Assembly (NCBI GenBank): GCA_030041495.1
Contig: JASHNT010000122.1
Coordinates: 62,001 to 126,000 of the forward strand
From: Bryobacteraceae bacterium
GTDB lineage: Bacteria; Acidobacteriota; Terriglobia; Bryobacterales; Bryobacteraceae
Direction of reading: 5' to 3'
DNA length: 64,000 nt
The notes under the pieces: model-generated
Told to the model about the DNA's origin: nothing
The model's database searches: none
What the model saw: only the letters and a program-made list of their open reading frames with translations
Made by a program: the position numbers and the translations under genes
Shown here: one piece after another, positions 33,408 to 41,947 of the stretch
Position numbering within the stretch: the first letter of the stretch is position 1
Layout: every line of letters begins with the position of its first letter

Positions 33408-34307
33408 TTAGTGGAAGTACACCGCCATGGCGTTGTTCTCTTCGCGGTACTCCGCCAGCAGGAGTTGCAGCTTCTCCGCGTCGAGCCCGAGCAACTCGAC
33501 TGCGGAGGCGTCGGCGGAATCGGTATTGCGCAACAGGATCGACAGGCCGGTGGAATTGGTGTATTGGTTCGCGGCATCCACCACATGGCTCAGCGGAATC
33601 AATCCTCCCGCGGCCGAGGCCGGCGAGCTGTGATGGTCTCGCACGGCGATCTGGATCTCCTCCGGCAGCTTCCAGTGCTTCAGCGCGTCGGCGGAGAGCT
33701 CCGCGTGCGTGAAGCCCAGCACCTCTTTTTCGCATTCGACCATGGTGAGCCCGCCCGCGGCGTAGCGTTCCAAAATACGCGCATGCTCTTGCGGCAGTGC
33801 CATCGCGATCAGCAGCCGTCCGGTGTCATGCAACAGGCCCGCGACGAATGCTCCTTCGGGATACTCCACCTGAACCCGTTGCGCCAGAAGATCGCTGAGG
33901 ATCGCCACGGCTGCCGAGTGCATATTGAAGCGCATCATGGACCAGTTGGCCGGCATCTTCACGCGGTTCCAAACCCGCGCGATCGACATCCCCAGCACGG
34001 CATTGCGCAGCTTGTTCACTCCCAGCAGGGAAATTGCGTGGCGCACGGAGCTGATGGTCCCTCGCCGCGCGTACAATGCCGAATTCACAAGGTGGAGGAC
34101 GTTTCCGGCCACAACCGTATCTTTTTCCATCAGATCGCCCAGCGCGGCAAACGAAACATCTTCGGCTGCCAAAGACGCCAGCAGCCGCGACAAAATCGGT
34201 GAAAACGGAGGCAAAGCGCTCAGCGACCGCAGCGCCTTTTCTCTAAGGTTGGGCGGGGAAGGGGCTTCCAGAACAGCGCCCGGCTTGGTCTGGCTTGACG
34301 GCACCAC
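33408..34307 (-). CDS. HDOD domain signalling protein
   Basis: HDOD domains are catalytically inactive relatives of HD phosphohydrolases found in bacterial signalling. The protein covers the full domain: LPPFSPILSRLLASLAAEDVSFAALGDLMEKDTVVAGNVLHLVNSALY, then SSVRHAISLLGVNKLRNAVLGMS and GLLHDTGRLLIAMALP. LLHD and DHHS remain, but a complete HD-GYP signature is absent. No EAL, GGDEF or receiver domain is attached in this 299-residue protein. The start is a GTG at 34307, six bases after a GATAAT box. It may relay c-di-GMP or stress signals; partners are not adjacent. Confidence 0.85.
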   Translation of the reverse strand: MVPSSQTKPGAVLEAPSPPNLREKALRSLSALPPFSPILSRLLASLAAEDVSFAALGDLMEKDTVVAGNVLHLVNSALYARRGTISSVRHAISLLGVNKLRNAVLGMSIARVWNRVKMPANWSMMRFNMHSAAVAILSDLLAQRVQVEYPEGAFVAGLLHDTGRLLIAMALPQEHARILERYAAGGLTMVECEKEVLGFTHAELSADALKHWKLPEEIQIAVRDHHSSPASAAGGLIPLSHVVDAANQYTNSTGLSILLRNTDSADASAVELLGLDAEKLQLLLAEYREENNAMAVYFH

Positions 34308-34313
34308 ATTCGC

Positions 34314-34319
34314 ATTATC
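34314..34319 (-). promoter_or_regulatory. -10 box of a probable leaderless HDOD gene
   Basis: GATAAT on the minus strand is followed by exactly six bases and the GTG start at 34307, the same layout as larE, cobB, msrA and hemH. Confidence 0.4.
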
Positions 34320-34338
34320 GTCTGGGGCTGGAGCAATC

Positions 34339-36198
34339 TTAGATTAGGATTAGACCTATCACCACGGCTATTGCCGCCACGGCGCTAAGAGATACGCCGA
34401 GCGAAAATCGCCGGGCTTCGAATTGCACAACCAGATCGTGTTGCCCAGCCGGCACAAACACGCCCAGCAGAGCCTCGTCGACGGGAACGACGCCGGTCTC
34501 CTTGCCATCGATCGTCGCCGTCCATCCGGGATAATACGGCACGGCGACGCGGAACAGGGAATCGGAAGCAGCCGAGTATTCGATGCGGTAGAAATCGCCG
34601 GTGTAAGCGGTAACCGCGACCGAGTCCACGTGTTGCTCCGCGCGGCGGCCACGAGCCTCGACTAGGGCCGAGTCGTCCGGATCGAGCTTGGCCAACGCAG
34701 CATTGGCGGCCGTGCGATCCGCGACAAAATCGAGGTGCGGGGGGATGGACACGCGCCCCAGGCTCGCCGGATTGTCGATCCTGCGGCCGCGCCCGAACAG
34801 CAAGTCTGTTACGCCGAGACCGTTCAGCAGCTTCGTGTTCTTCTCCAGCGCGGACATGTAATCTCTGTAGCGATCCAGTTCCGCCAAACCGGTTCCGTAC
34901 GTCGCTTCCGTACGCGTGATCAGCGGCCCGTTCGCCGGGCCGAGGCCCAAGGGAGGATACGGCGAGTAGGTTCGCGCCAGCGGATTCTTGTTCGCTGTCT
35001 TCTCCGATTGGCCGTAAATATCGCTAAACGTCGCATGCGCGAACACCAAGGGATTCTTGTAGAGATTCCAGAACCACAGGTCGACCGCGCTCAGCACTAC
35101 CAGCGCTGCCCAGATGTACGGCCGTGCCATGCGCGTCTCGACCCAGACGACTCCGGAGGCCGCGGTTATGGCGAGCCCCAAACCAGCCGCGAACCAGGCG
35201 TCGCCGGCAGGGCGCAACGCCGCCTCGAAAACCACGGTGGGTGCGATTATCGCCAGCAGCAGTGGCCAATGTTGGCGGCGAACGAAACCGGAAATCGCCA
35301 GCGGGGTGAGCAGCAAACCGGAATAGAGGTAGAACTCGCGCGGATCGTCGGGGCCGGAATACAGTCCGTTGATCAGGTTGTAGTAGTCGGCCGAGATCAG
35401 AGTGCCCAGAATGCCGAAGTGGAATCGCGCGGTGGTGGCGGGAGGGTGAGATTGTGAGTACAGCTCGATCGCGGGCACGATTTGGATTGCGCCCAACATC
35501 ACAGCCAGGATCGCCACGGAGACGATCAGCGTCGCCGCGCGCCCCCACTGCCGTGTGGTCATCGCGACCCACACCAGCGCCACGCAAACCAGAGCGAGCA
35601 GTGATTCGGCCGCCGTCAGCGCGTCTCCGGCCAGCACAATCAATCCTCCGATCAGCGCGGTGAACGCGGTCCAGCGGGAGCCTTTCGAATCCAGAGCCTT
35701 CAGCGCGCCCCACAGCAGCCAGGGCAGCCAGGCCGCGGCCTCGAAGGCCGGCAAAGCCGAGCTGTGCGCCGCGAAGAATCCGCCGAAGCCATACAGCATC
35801 GCGCCCAGCATCGCCGCTCCGCGCACATCGAACAATTTGCGAGCCAGCAAATACGCGCCGGCGCTCGCGATAAACGCGTGCAACGCCAGCTCCCAGAGCA
35901 TCGTCCGCGGCGTGATGACGCCGGTCAGGAAAAACGGCCAGTGCAGCGGATACCATGCGCCGGTGCGCGGGTCCGCCAGAAACGGGATGCCGGAATCGAG
36001 ATACGGAGTCCAATGCGGCAACTTCCAGGCGTGCACCGAGGCCGCGAAGAACTTCTGCGCCGGATAGTAGACGTCAGCCAGATCCCAATGGATGGTCGCG
36101 TTGCGGCTGAACAAGGGAATCGAATAGAAGGCGAGCGAAAACAGTACGAAAAACGGCCAAGGCAACACCGGCGCGTGCCGCCGCAGGAAAGCGAGCAT
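34339..36198 (-). CDS. YfhO-family membrane protein, putative glycosyltransferase
   Basis: This 619-residue polytopic membrane protein has about eleven predicted spans. The first loop (NATIHWDLADVYYPAQKFFAA, with LDSGIPFLADPRTGAWYPLHW) and the C-terminal VPYYPGWTATIDGKETGVVPVDEALLGVFVPAGQHDLVVQF are typical of the bacterial YfhO family. In Gram-positive bacteria YfhO takes part in glycosylation of teichoic acids. In this organism it may add sugars to a surface polymer. It stands between the HDOD gene and a TIGR03435 gene, with no obvious operon partner. Confidence 0.8.
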   Translation of the reverse strand: MLAFLRRHAPVLPWPFFVLFSLAFYSIPLFSRNATIHWDLADVYYPAQKFFAASVHAWKLPHWTPYLDSGIPFLADPRTGAWYPLHWPFFLTGVITPRTMLWELALHAFIASAGAYLLARKLFDVRGAAMLGAMLYGFGGFFAAHSSALPAFEAAAWLPWLLWGALKALDSKGSRWTAFTALIGGLIVLAGDALTAAESLLALVCVALVWVAMTTRQWGRAATLIVSVAILAVMLGAIQIVPAIELYSQSHPPATTARFHFGILGTLISADYYNLINGLYSGPDDPREFYLYSGLLLTPLAISGFVRRQHWPLLLAIIAPTVVFEAALRPAGDAWFAAGLGLAITAASGVVWVETRMARPYIWAALVVLSAVDLWFWNLYKNPLVFAHATFSDIYGQSEKTANKNPLARTYSPYPPLGLGPANGPLITRTEATYGTGLAELDRYRDYMSALEKNTKLLNGLGVTDLLFGRGRRIDNPASLGRVSIPPHLDFVADRTAANAALAKLDPDDSALVEARGRRAEQHVDSVAVTAYTGDFYRIEYSAASDSLFRVAVPYYPGWTATIDGKETGVVPVDEALLGVFVPAGQHDLVVQFEARRFSLGVSLSAVAAIAVVIGLILI

Positions 36199-36225
36199 AC
36201 CTGTTCATGTTAGCGGACGCCGGGA

Positions 36226-36960
36226 TCAATTCTCACTCGGCTTTTCGGCCGCCTCAATCACCAGCGCCTCTTGCATCGTCCGCGAGGGCTCCAGCCTCAA
36301 GCCGAGCTGCTCCTTCAATGCGGTAAACAGAGTGGCCGCGCTTCCATCGACCGCCCCCGGGCTCTTATCTGGAGCATAAACCAGCGTGAATTGATACTCT
36401 GCCGCGAGCCCGGTCTTATCCACCACCGGCCTCCCCGCGCCGAAAGCGAGTTGCTGCGCGAGACGGGCCATCGTTACCTTGTCGGCTTGAAGATGAACCG
36501 CTCCCGGCTCCGCTCTGGTCACAAGCCACTGCCTCGCGGCCGGATCGCTGTTCCCCTTGAACTTCGGCCCTCCCTTGGCGACCACCAGATCGTAGCAGGC
36601 GATCTCACGACTCTCGCGTCGCAGCTTCAGCTTGAAACGGTCCGCGAGCATCGCCTGGAGCATCGGCCGCGCGCGCTCCAGGGTAAGCGGTGCGTCACCG
36701 CTGGCCTTCGCCTCGACGTCGAAGTGATCCGAACTAACCCTGGCGGGCCCTCCGATGACCTGGTTCCGTTCAACGTGGTACGCATCCTCGATCAGATCGA
36801 GCAGCGTGATCGCCACACCCCGGTAGCTCGCTCCGCGTGTCATGCTTGAAGCGAAGGTTATCGGCTCGGGATGCGGCTTGATGGAGACCACCTCGAACTG
36901 GGCCTCCGGTTGCCCCAAAGCAACCGCGGCCCCGAGTAACAGGAGTCGCAGGCGCATCAT
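36226..36960 (-). CDS. TIGR03435 family secreted protein (third copy)
   Basis: The 244-residue protein has a short signal sequence (MMRLRLLLLGAAVALG) and the family start AQFEVVSIKPHPEP. It also has LDLIEDAYHVERNQVIGGPARVSSDHFDVEAKA, LADRFKLKLRRESREIACYDLVVAKGGPK, and the family end LVIEAAEKPSEN. An AGGGGG ribosome-binding site lies just before the ATG, and a TATAGT box sits 12 bases upstream of it (36973-36978). Function unknown, as for the other copies. Confidence 0.85.
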   Translation of the reverse strand: MMRLRLLLLGAAVALGQPEAQFEVVSIKPHPEPITFASSMTRGASYRGVAITLLDLIEDAYHVERNQVIGGPARVSSDHFDVEAKASGDAPLTLERARPMLQAMLADRFKLKLRRESREIACYDLVVAKGGPKFKGNSDPAARQWLVTRAEPGAVHLQADKVTMARLAQQLAFGAGRPVVDKTGLAAEYQFTLVYAPDKSPGAVDGSAATLFTALKEQLGLRLEPSRTMQEALVIEAAEKPSEN

Positions 36961-36999
36961 TCCCCCTGGGGAACTATACTGTGCAATCGAACTCTGGTG

Positions 37000-37485
37000 T
37001 CAATCTTTTCCGAGCGCGAAATAGGCAGCCGGGATCAGCACAATCAACGCAGCGACGCCGGAGGCGAGCAGAATGTGTCCAGTAACAAGTCCCGTCACGG
37101 GCTGCGATTGGATCCAGCGCAGCGCGGATTGAAACCAGGAGGAAGTCGCGCCGAAGCACGCCCCGAAACACACACCCAGAAGCCCCGTGGCGCACGCGAA
37201 GGCGATCACCTGCACCAGCGTGATCGGCCGCTCCGCCGCCTGGAGTGCTTCGCGCCGCGCCCGCAGTTGCGCCAGCCACCAGACTCTTCCGGCATCGGGA
37301 AGCACGGCTTCCGCGCGCGATTCGTCCCGCGCCTTTTCGATCGCGTCCGTAACCAGGGCTGTCTCCGCGCAGATCCGGCACGCAGCCGCGTGTTCCCGCA
37401 ACTGCGCATCCACCCGCTCCGGCCAACGCCCTTCCACTACCGCGGCCAGTACCTCAGCTTCGAACTCGCAATTCACCGGCTTCAT
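37000..37485 (-). CDS. Anti-sigma factor with zinc-finger-like motif
   Basis: The 161-residue protein starts MKPVNCEFEAEVLAAVVEGRWPERVDAQLREHAAACRICAE. The H-x3-C-x2-C pattern (EHAAACRIC) is the ZAS anti-sigma motif. Two or three hydrophobic segments follow (ITLVQVIAFACATGLLGVCFGACFG, and GHILLASGVAALIVLIPAAYFAL), so it is membrane-bound. The ATG at 37485 overlaps the sigma-factor stop (ATGA). It should bind and inhibit the ECF sigma factor encoded just upstream. Confidence 0.85.
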   Translation of the reverse strand: MKPVNCEFEAEVLAAVVEGRWPERVDAQLREHAAACRICAETALVTDAIEKARDESRAEAVLPDAGRVWWLAQLRARREALQAAERPITLVQVIAFACATGLLGVCFGACFGATSSWFQSALRWIQSQPVTGLVTGHILLASGVAALIVLIPAAYFALGKD

Positions 37486-38045
37486 TTCTTTACTCCCAAC
37501 AAACTCGCCATCCGCCGCCGCGCCCGGAACAGCATCAGCTTCACGCTGGACGGCCGCAGCCCCAGGGCTTGCGCGATTTCCTGATGCGAGGCGCCCTCGG
37601 CATAAGCCAGCCACAGCATGGCCCGTTCGCGAGGCTTGAGTTGCGCCATGGCCCGCTCGAAATCCGCGCGCTGTTCCGTGGCCCGGTTCATGTCGCGGCC
37701 CGCGAGGCCCTCGATTGTATCGGCCTCAACGTGAGCCAATGGGCGCGTAAGCACCCTTCTCCGCGCGTCGCGAGCCAGGTTGGTGGCGATCATGTACAGC
37801 GAATTGCGGCGGTGCGCCTCACTAGCGTGCGTCGCCGCCGCCCGCAGGAATCGGTAGAAAGTCTCCTGGAGGAGATCGTCGGCAAGCTGGCGGTCGCCCG
37901 TGATGCGCGCCAGGTACGCCCACACGCCGCGGGCAGTGCGGTCGTAAAAGGCGCGGAAGGTTTCCTCGTCCATCACGAGATCCGCACAGGCCTCGTCGGT
38001 GCGGTCCAGGCGGCTGACATCGTTGAAGGTCGCGTCACGATACAT
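37482..38045 (-). CDS. ECF-type RNA polymerase sigma factor
   Basis: The 187-residue protein has region 2 (AYLARITGDRQLADDLLQETFYRFLRAA, with NSLYMIATNLARDARRR) and region 4 (MAQLKPRERAMLWLAYAEGASHQEIAQALGLRPSSVKLMLFRARRRM). These are the core promoter-recognition parts of an extracytoplasmic-function sigma factor. The first in-frame ATG is at 38045; a shorter start at 37973 (MDEETFRAFY) is possible. It lies 12 bases after a membrane protein gene and overlaps its anti-sigma gene. Confidence 0.92.
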   Translation of the reverse strand: MYRDATFNDVSRLDRTDEACADLVMDEETFRAFYDRTARGVWAYLARITGDRQLADDLLQETFYRFLRAAATHASEAHRRNSLYMIATNLARDARRRVLTRPLAHVEADTIEGLAGRDMNRATEQRADFERAMAQLKPRERAMLWLAYAEGASHQEIAQALGLRPSSVKLMLFRARRRMASLLGVKK

Positions 38046-38057
38046 AGGCTGCGCCGG

Positions 38058-38891
38058 TCACCCTTGTGCCGGTTTGTCCTTGGGACGTTCCAGCAGGCCG
38101 AACTGAAGCGAGAACGCGTAAGAGGCGAATGCCGAGACGATGAACCCCACCCCCAGAGCCCCGGCCATGACGCCGAAAGCGTGCATCGGCTCCTGCACCG
38201 GGTAGGTGCTTTGCCGGCTGACGATCTCGAATCCTATTCCTGCGGCCGCCAGAACCACTCCTCCCTGAACCGCCCACAGAATCCGTCCCAGCGGCGCTGT
38301 CATGTTGCGCGCATTCGAATCCACAATCGGCGACGATTGCAGAAACCTCGCGCCCGCAGGCGTGTTCACGTAGGCCAGCAGGTCTTCCGTGCTGGTGAGC
38401 CGGTCCACCAGCTTGGTATGCGCCTCGGTCTGCACCTTGGTCCAACGCGCCCACTTACGGTTGTCCATGAAAGTGCGGAGCAAGTATGCGATTAAACTGA
38501 ACCCGAAGCTCACGCCGATCAGAACCTCTGCGTCGGAGAGCATGTTTTCCCACGTGTGCGCCAGCTCCGCGGCCGTGTCCGGAGGCTGCAGTTGCGGATT
38601 GCCGAAGAAATAGGAGGGATTGCGCCCGACCTCGGGATGCACGCTCAGGTACGCAGCCAAGGCCGGATAGGCCGCCATGTAGGTCTGGTTGTTCATCAGG
38701 CTTGGGTCCAGCGCCAGGACCGTTCGCAGGTTAGGCGGATAGCGCCGCAAAAGGTCTCCCAACTCGCGCTGGGTGCCTCTCGCGTCGGGATCGAACTGGC
38801 CGGGTCCGGGAAAGGGAGGCGTCGGCGCCGGCTGTGCCCATCCCGCCCACGCCATCAACAGCCCCAACCCCAGAATCCGCGCTTTGGTCAT
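38058..38891 (-). CDS. Membrane protein upstream of the ECF sigma factor, unknown family
   Basis: The protein of about 277 residues has a signal-like N-terminus (MTKARILGLGLLMAWAGWAQ). A predicted periplasmic part follows: a Pro-rich stretch, then RYPPNLRTVLALDPSLMNNQTYMAAYPALAAYLSVHPEVGRNPSYFFGNPQ. Three membrane segments come next, with a cytoplasmic loop (FMDNRKWARWTKVQTEAHTKLVDRLTSTEDLLAYVNTPAGARFLQ). The start at 38891 is chosen because the earlier GTG at 38909 lies only four bases after a TATAAT box. Gene order suggests it supplies a signal to the sigma/anti-sigma pair. Not recognised. Confidence 0.7.
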   Translation of the reverse strand: MTKARILGLGLLMAWAGWAQPAPTPPFPGPGQFDPDARGTQRELGDLLRRYPPNLRTVLALDPSLMNNQTYMAAYPALAAYLSVHPEVGRNPSYFFGNPQLQPPDTAAELAHTWENMLSDAEVLIGVSFGFSLIAYLLRTFMDNRKWARWTKVQTEAHTKLVDRLTSTEDLLAYVNTPAGARFLQSSPIVDSNARNMTAPLGRILWAVQGGVVLAAAGIGFEIVSRQSTYPVQEPMHAFGVMAGALGVGFIVSAFASYAFSLQFGLLERPKDKPAQG

Positions 38892-38912
38892 CTTCGGTAT
38901 CCCTTTCACCGG

Positions 38913-38918
38913 ATTATA
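38913..38918 (-). promoter_or_regulatory. -10 box of the ECF sigma-factor unit
   Basis: A perfect TATAAT on the minus strand lies about 21 bases before the chosen ATG at 38891. A weak TTAACC lies 17 bases further upstream. This looks like a housekeeping promoter, not an ECF-type one. Confidence 0.5.
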
Positions 38919-38948
38919 CGCACCCGGCAGAGGAGGGTTAACAAGTGT

Positions 38949-40208
38949 TTAGGTTCGTTCTAAGAGCTTCCGGCGCAAATAGTCCAGGGCGCCTTGTGTA
39001 GCGAACATGCGCACCCGCGTACGATCGCCCGGTAGATTGAATCGCTTTGCTTCTAGGGCGCCGTCCGGGCCCGCGAAACCAACGTACACCGTGCCGACAG
39101 GAGCCCCGGTGTTGCTTTCCGGACCCGCTTCGCCCGTAGTAGAAATTGCGAAGGTCGCGCCGGAGCGTTCGCGTGCCCCCTCGGCCATCGCGCGGGCGAC
39201 CTCTTCACTCACCGCCGTGTGCCGCTCGATCAGCTCCGCGGCCACACCCAACGCGCGCTGCTTCATTTCGTTGCTATAAGTGATAAATCCTCCGGCGAAA
39301 TAACCGGAGCTGCCTGGAATCGAAGTGATGCGCTCGGCGAGCATTCCCCCGGTGCAGCTCTCGGCGACGGCTAGCGTTGCTCCGCGCGCGCGCAACATTT
39401 CACCGACCACGGCCTCCAGCGAATCGCCGTTGCGCGAAAAGATGCGATCGCCCAGCAGATCTTCGATCGCTCCGCCGACCTCGGCCAGCAGCCGTTCAGC
39501 CTCCGATTCGGTTGTGCAACGGGCGCGCAGGTGAATCTGGATATCGCCGGGCGAGGCCAGAATCGTGGTCACGGGGTTGCTGTACTTGGTGTACACCGGC
39601 GCAATCAGATGATCCAGATCGGACTCCGTCATCCCGGTGACGCGATAGAGGCGCATGCGAATACTCTGCGCCGGAAGGAGCGAGGCGAGCCGGGGCACGC
39701 ACTGCTCCGCGAACATCGGTTTGAGCTCGCCCGGAGGCCCGGGGAGCATCATTACCACTTTCGAGCCTTCGCGGATCCACTGCCCCACAGCGGTGCCGTG
39801 CGGATTCGGCAGCGCCTCCGCGCCATCCACGACGTACGCCTGTTTCTTGTTGTTCTCCGCCATGCGCCGCTGCCGGCGCCGGAAACGTTCCTCGACGGCG
39901 GCAAGCAGATCCTGCCGCAGGGTGAGCTCGCGCCCCAGTGCCTCGGCCACGGACTCGCGCGTTAAATCGTCTTCGGTCGGCCCCAGCCCTCCGGTAACGA
40001 TCACCAGGTCCGCGCGCCGTAACGCCCGTTGCACGGCCTCCACCAAGTTCGCCCGGTCGTCTCCGACGATCACCTTGCGCCGCACCTCCACGCCCAGCGC
40101 GTTCAATTGATCGGTGATGAAGAGAGAGTTCGTATCCAGGCGCTGCGGGGTCAGCATCTCCGAGCCTACTGCGATGATTTCGGCGTCGCGCGGGGCCCCT
40201 TCAGGCAT
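38949..40208 (-). CDS. cinA: CinA-like protein (nicotinamide-nucleotide amidase)
   Basis: This two-domain protein has 419 residues. The N-terminal domain is MoeA/molybdopterin-binding-like (AEIIAVGSEMLTPQRLDTNSLFITDQLNALGVEV, IVTGGLGPTEDDLTRE). The C-terminal CinA/PncC domain has LAVAESCTGGMLAERITSIPGSSGYFAGGFITYSNEMKQRALGV and FAISTTGEAGP. PncC deamidates NMN in pyridine nucleotide recycling, and full-length CinA proteins also have ADP-ribose pyrophosphatase activity. It lies 10 bases after the beta-propeller gene. Confidence 0.93.
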   Translation of the reverse strand: MPEGAPRDAEIIAVGSEMLTPQRLDTNSLFITDQLNALGVEVRRKVIVGDDRANLVEAVQRALRRADLVIVTGGLGPTEDDLTRESVAEALGRELTLRQDLLAAVEERFRRRQRRMAENNKKQAYVVDGAEALPNPHGTAVGQWIREGSKVVMMLPGPPGELKPMFAEQCVPRLASLLPAQSIRMRLYRVTGMTESDLDHLIAPVYTKYSNPVTTILASPGDIQIHLRARCTTESEAERLLAEVGGAIEDLLGDRIFSRNGDSLEAVVGEMLRARGATLAVAESCTGGMLAERITSIPGSSGYFAGGFITYSNEMKQRALGVAAELIERHTAVSEEVARAMAEGARERSGATFAISTTGEAGPESNTGAPVGTVYVGFAGPDGALEAKRFNLPGDRTRVRMFATQGALDYLRRKLLERT

Positions 40209-40218
40209 ATTCGCCGAA

Positions 40219-41295
40219 TTAATGCGTGTCGCGGCCTTGGATGCCCGCGTTCACACGGTACAGGGAGCCCTCCGGCCCGCGTGAAGGCGAAGACTCATTG
40301 GTGGCCACAATCAGCGCCTTGGACGGCGTGAACGCCAGTCCCACGACGGACGGTCCGGAGAGGAACAACTCCGCTTCAGCCTGCGGATTGATGCGCACGA
40401 TGCCGCGCCGCCCACCCAGCGAAGCCGCGATATACAGGTTGCCTTCGGTATCGAACGCCATGCCTTGCGGACGGCCCAGGCCGCGATAGAAACGCTCCAC
40501 CTGGCCGGTGTGGGAAATGCGCGCGACGGAGTCGAAACTGGAGGTGGTGGGTCCGGTGACGTACAGGTAATCGTCGGGGCCGAAGGCCAGATGATAGGCG
40601 GCGAGCGACGGTTCCAGCGTGGCGAACACGTAAATCTGCCGCTGCCGGCTGATCTTGAAGATGGTGCCGCTGCGGTCGCCGACGTACAAGTTGCCCTCGC
40701 GGTCGAAAACAATGCCGGTGGCCACACCCATTCCTTCGACGTAGGTCGACGTGTTGCCGGCGGGAGACACCTGGTAAACCTGTCCGTCGCTGCGGCTGGA
40801 GATGTACAGCGTTTCTTCCTCATCGAACGTCAATCCAGTGGCGTTGACGATGTCGGTTACCAGCGGCTTCGCGTCCAAGGCCGTGTCGATCTTGTACACG
40901 GACACCGGAGTCTTCACCCCGGCGCCTCCACTGAATGTCACGTAGACATTGCCCCCGCGATCGACCACCGGGTTCGCGACCGGATGCATTCCCGATGCGA
41001 TCTGCACGCCGACGCGGCACGGCCACGCCACTGCGCTTTCCGGATCGCTGCCGATGTACATTTCGCCATGCGGCGCGCCGGCCGGCACGCGCACCACCAC
41101 GTAATCGTCCGATCCCACCACAACCAGGGCGCGCGTTCTTCCGAATTGAACATGCGGACGGCCGCCGTTGGCCAGGCCCGAGCCGCGAATCTGAAAGTCG
41201 CCTCCCGGAATCGCTGCGGCCGGGAAAACCGTCGAAATATGCGGGCGACTGTCGTTTGCCGAGGCTCGCGTGCTGGGAGACTTGCGGAAGGCCAT
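40219..41295 (-). CDS. NHL/SMP-30-type beta-propeller protein with IPT-like N-terminus
   Basis: The 358-residue protein has an N-terminal IPT/TIG-like Ig segment (PHISTVFPAAAIPGGDFQIRGSGLANG). A propeller of repeated blades follows, such as ATGLTFDEEETLYISSRSDGQVYQV, ATGIVFDREGNLYVGDRSGTIFKI, LAFGPDDYLYVTG and PQGMAFDTEGNLYIAASLGG. No signal peptide is visible with the ATG at 41295, so it is predicted cytoplasmic, which is unusual for such proteins. It sits in the run msrA-rimO-yacG-pgpA-this gene-cinA. Catalytic residues cannot be assigned. Confidence 0.75.
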   Translation of the reverse strand: MAFRKSPSTRASANDSRPHISTVFPAAAIPGGDFQIRGSGLANGGRPHVQFGRTRALVVVGSDDYVVVRVPAGAPHGEMYIGSDPESAVAWPCRVGVQIASGMHPVANPVVDRGGNVYVTFSGGAGVKTPVSVYKIDTALDAKPLVTDIVNATGLTFDEEETLYISSRSDGQVYQVSPAGNTSTYVEGMGVATGIVFDREGNLYVGDRSGTIFKISRQRQIYVFATLEPSLAAYHLAFGPDDYLYVTGPTTSSFDSVARISHTGQVERFYRGLGRPQGMAFDTEGNLYIAASLGGRRGIVRINPQAEAELFLSGPSVVGLAFTPSKALIVATNESSPSRGPEGSLYRVNAGIQGRDTH

Positions 41296-41306
41296 AAAAG
41301 AGGGCG

Positions 41307-41768
41307 CTAATACAGATTGAACCATCCGGCGGCGGACAAAACAAGCGCCGCATACACGCCCGCCATCACGTCGTCGAGCACGATGCCCGTTCCTCCGCGC
41401 AGCCGCTCCAGTTGCCGCACCGGCGCGGGTTTCCAGATGTCGAATGCGCGGAACAGAAGGAACGCCGCCAGCCAGGTTTTCCAGTTGAGATGCGATGCTC
41501 CGGCGATGGCCAGCCACTGTCCCACCACTTCGTCGATCACCACAATCTGCGGATCTTTGAGCCCGGTTTCGCGCGCCGTGACGTCCGCGGCCCAGATCGC
41601 CGGCACCGTCAGCGCCAGTGCGAACACGCCGAACCACAACGGCTGAATTCCCGCATACTCATGCAGGATCCACGCGATGACCACCGCCGCAGCCGATCCG
41701 GCGGTTCCCGGACCTTTGGGGGCATAGCCGCAGCCGAACCAGGTGGCGAGCAGACGGGCTACGCTCAC
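41307..41768 (-). CDS. pgpA: Phosphatidylglycerophosphatase A
   Basis: PgpA removes phosphate from phosphatidylglycerophosphate in the inner membrane. The 153-residue protein has LLATWFGCGYAPKGPGTAGS near the N-terminus, the acidic KDPQIVVIDEVVGQW segment, FRAFDIWKPAPVRQLERLRGGTGIVLDDVMAGVYA, and three or four membrane segments. The start is a GTG that overlaps the yacG stop. Confidence 0.93.
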   Translation of the reverse strand: MSVARLLATWFGCGYAPKGPGTAGSAAAVVIAWILHEYAGIQPLWFGVFALALTVPAIWAADVTARETGLKDPQIVVIDEVVGQWLAIAGASHLNWKTWLAAFLLFRAFDIWKPAPVRQLERLRGGTGIVLDDVMAGVYAALVLSAAGWFNLY

Positions 41769-41947
41769 TCGTCCTCTTTATTGGAAATCTCGTCACGCCG
41801 GGAGCCCTCGACCAGGGGCTCGCCGGGAACAACATATTTCTCGCCTGCCCAATTGCCCAGGTCGATGATGCGGCAACGTTCGCTGCAAAACGGCGCGTTA
41901 GGATCGCCGTCTTTGACTGATTTACTGCAGATGGGGCAGCGGTTCAT
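41765..41947 (-). CDS. yacG: YacG-like zinc protein (DNA gyrase inhibitor)
   Basis: The 60-residue protein begins MNRCPICSKSVKDGDPNAPFCSERCRIIDLGNW. Two Cys pairs (CPIC and CSERC) match the zinc ribbon of YacG, which binds GyrB in E. coli and inhibits gyrase. The length matches the family. It overlaps both neighbours by four bases (rimO upstream, pgpA downstream). Confidence 0.9.
   Translation of the reverse strand: MNRCPICSKSVKDGDPNAPFCSERCRIIDLGNWAGEKYVVPGEPLVEGSRRDEISNKEDE

Noticed and set aside
40465-41310. Long plus-strand frame opposite the beta-propeller gene
   Set aside because: It is a shadow of a gene with repeated blade motifs and has no recognisable motif of its own.
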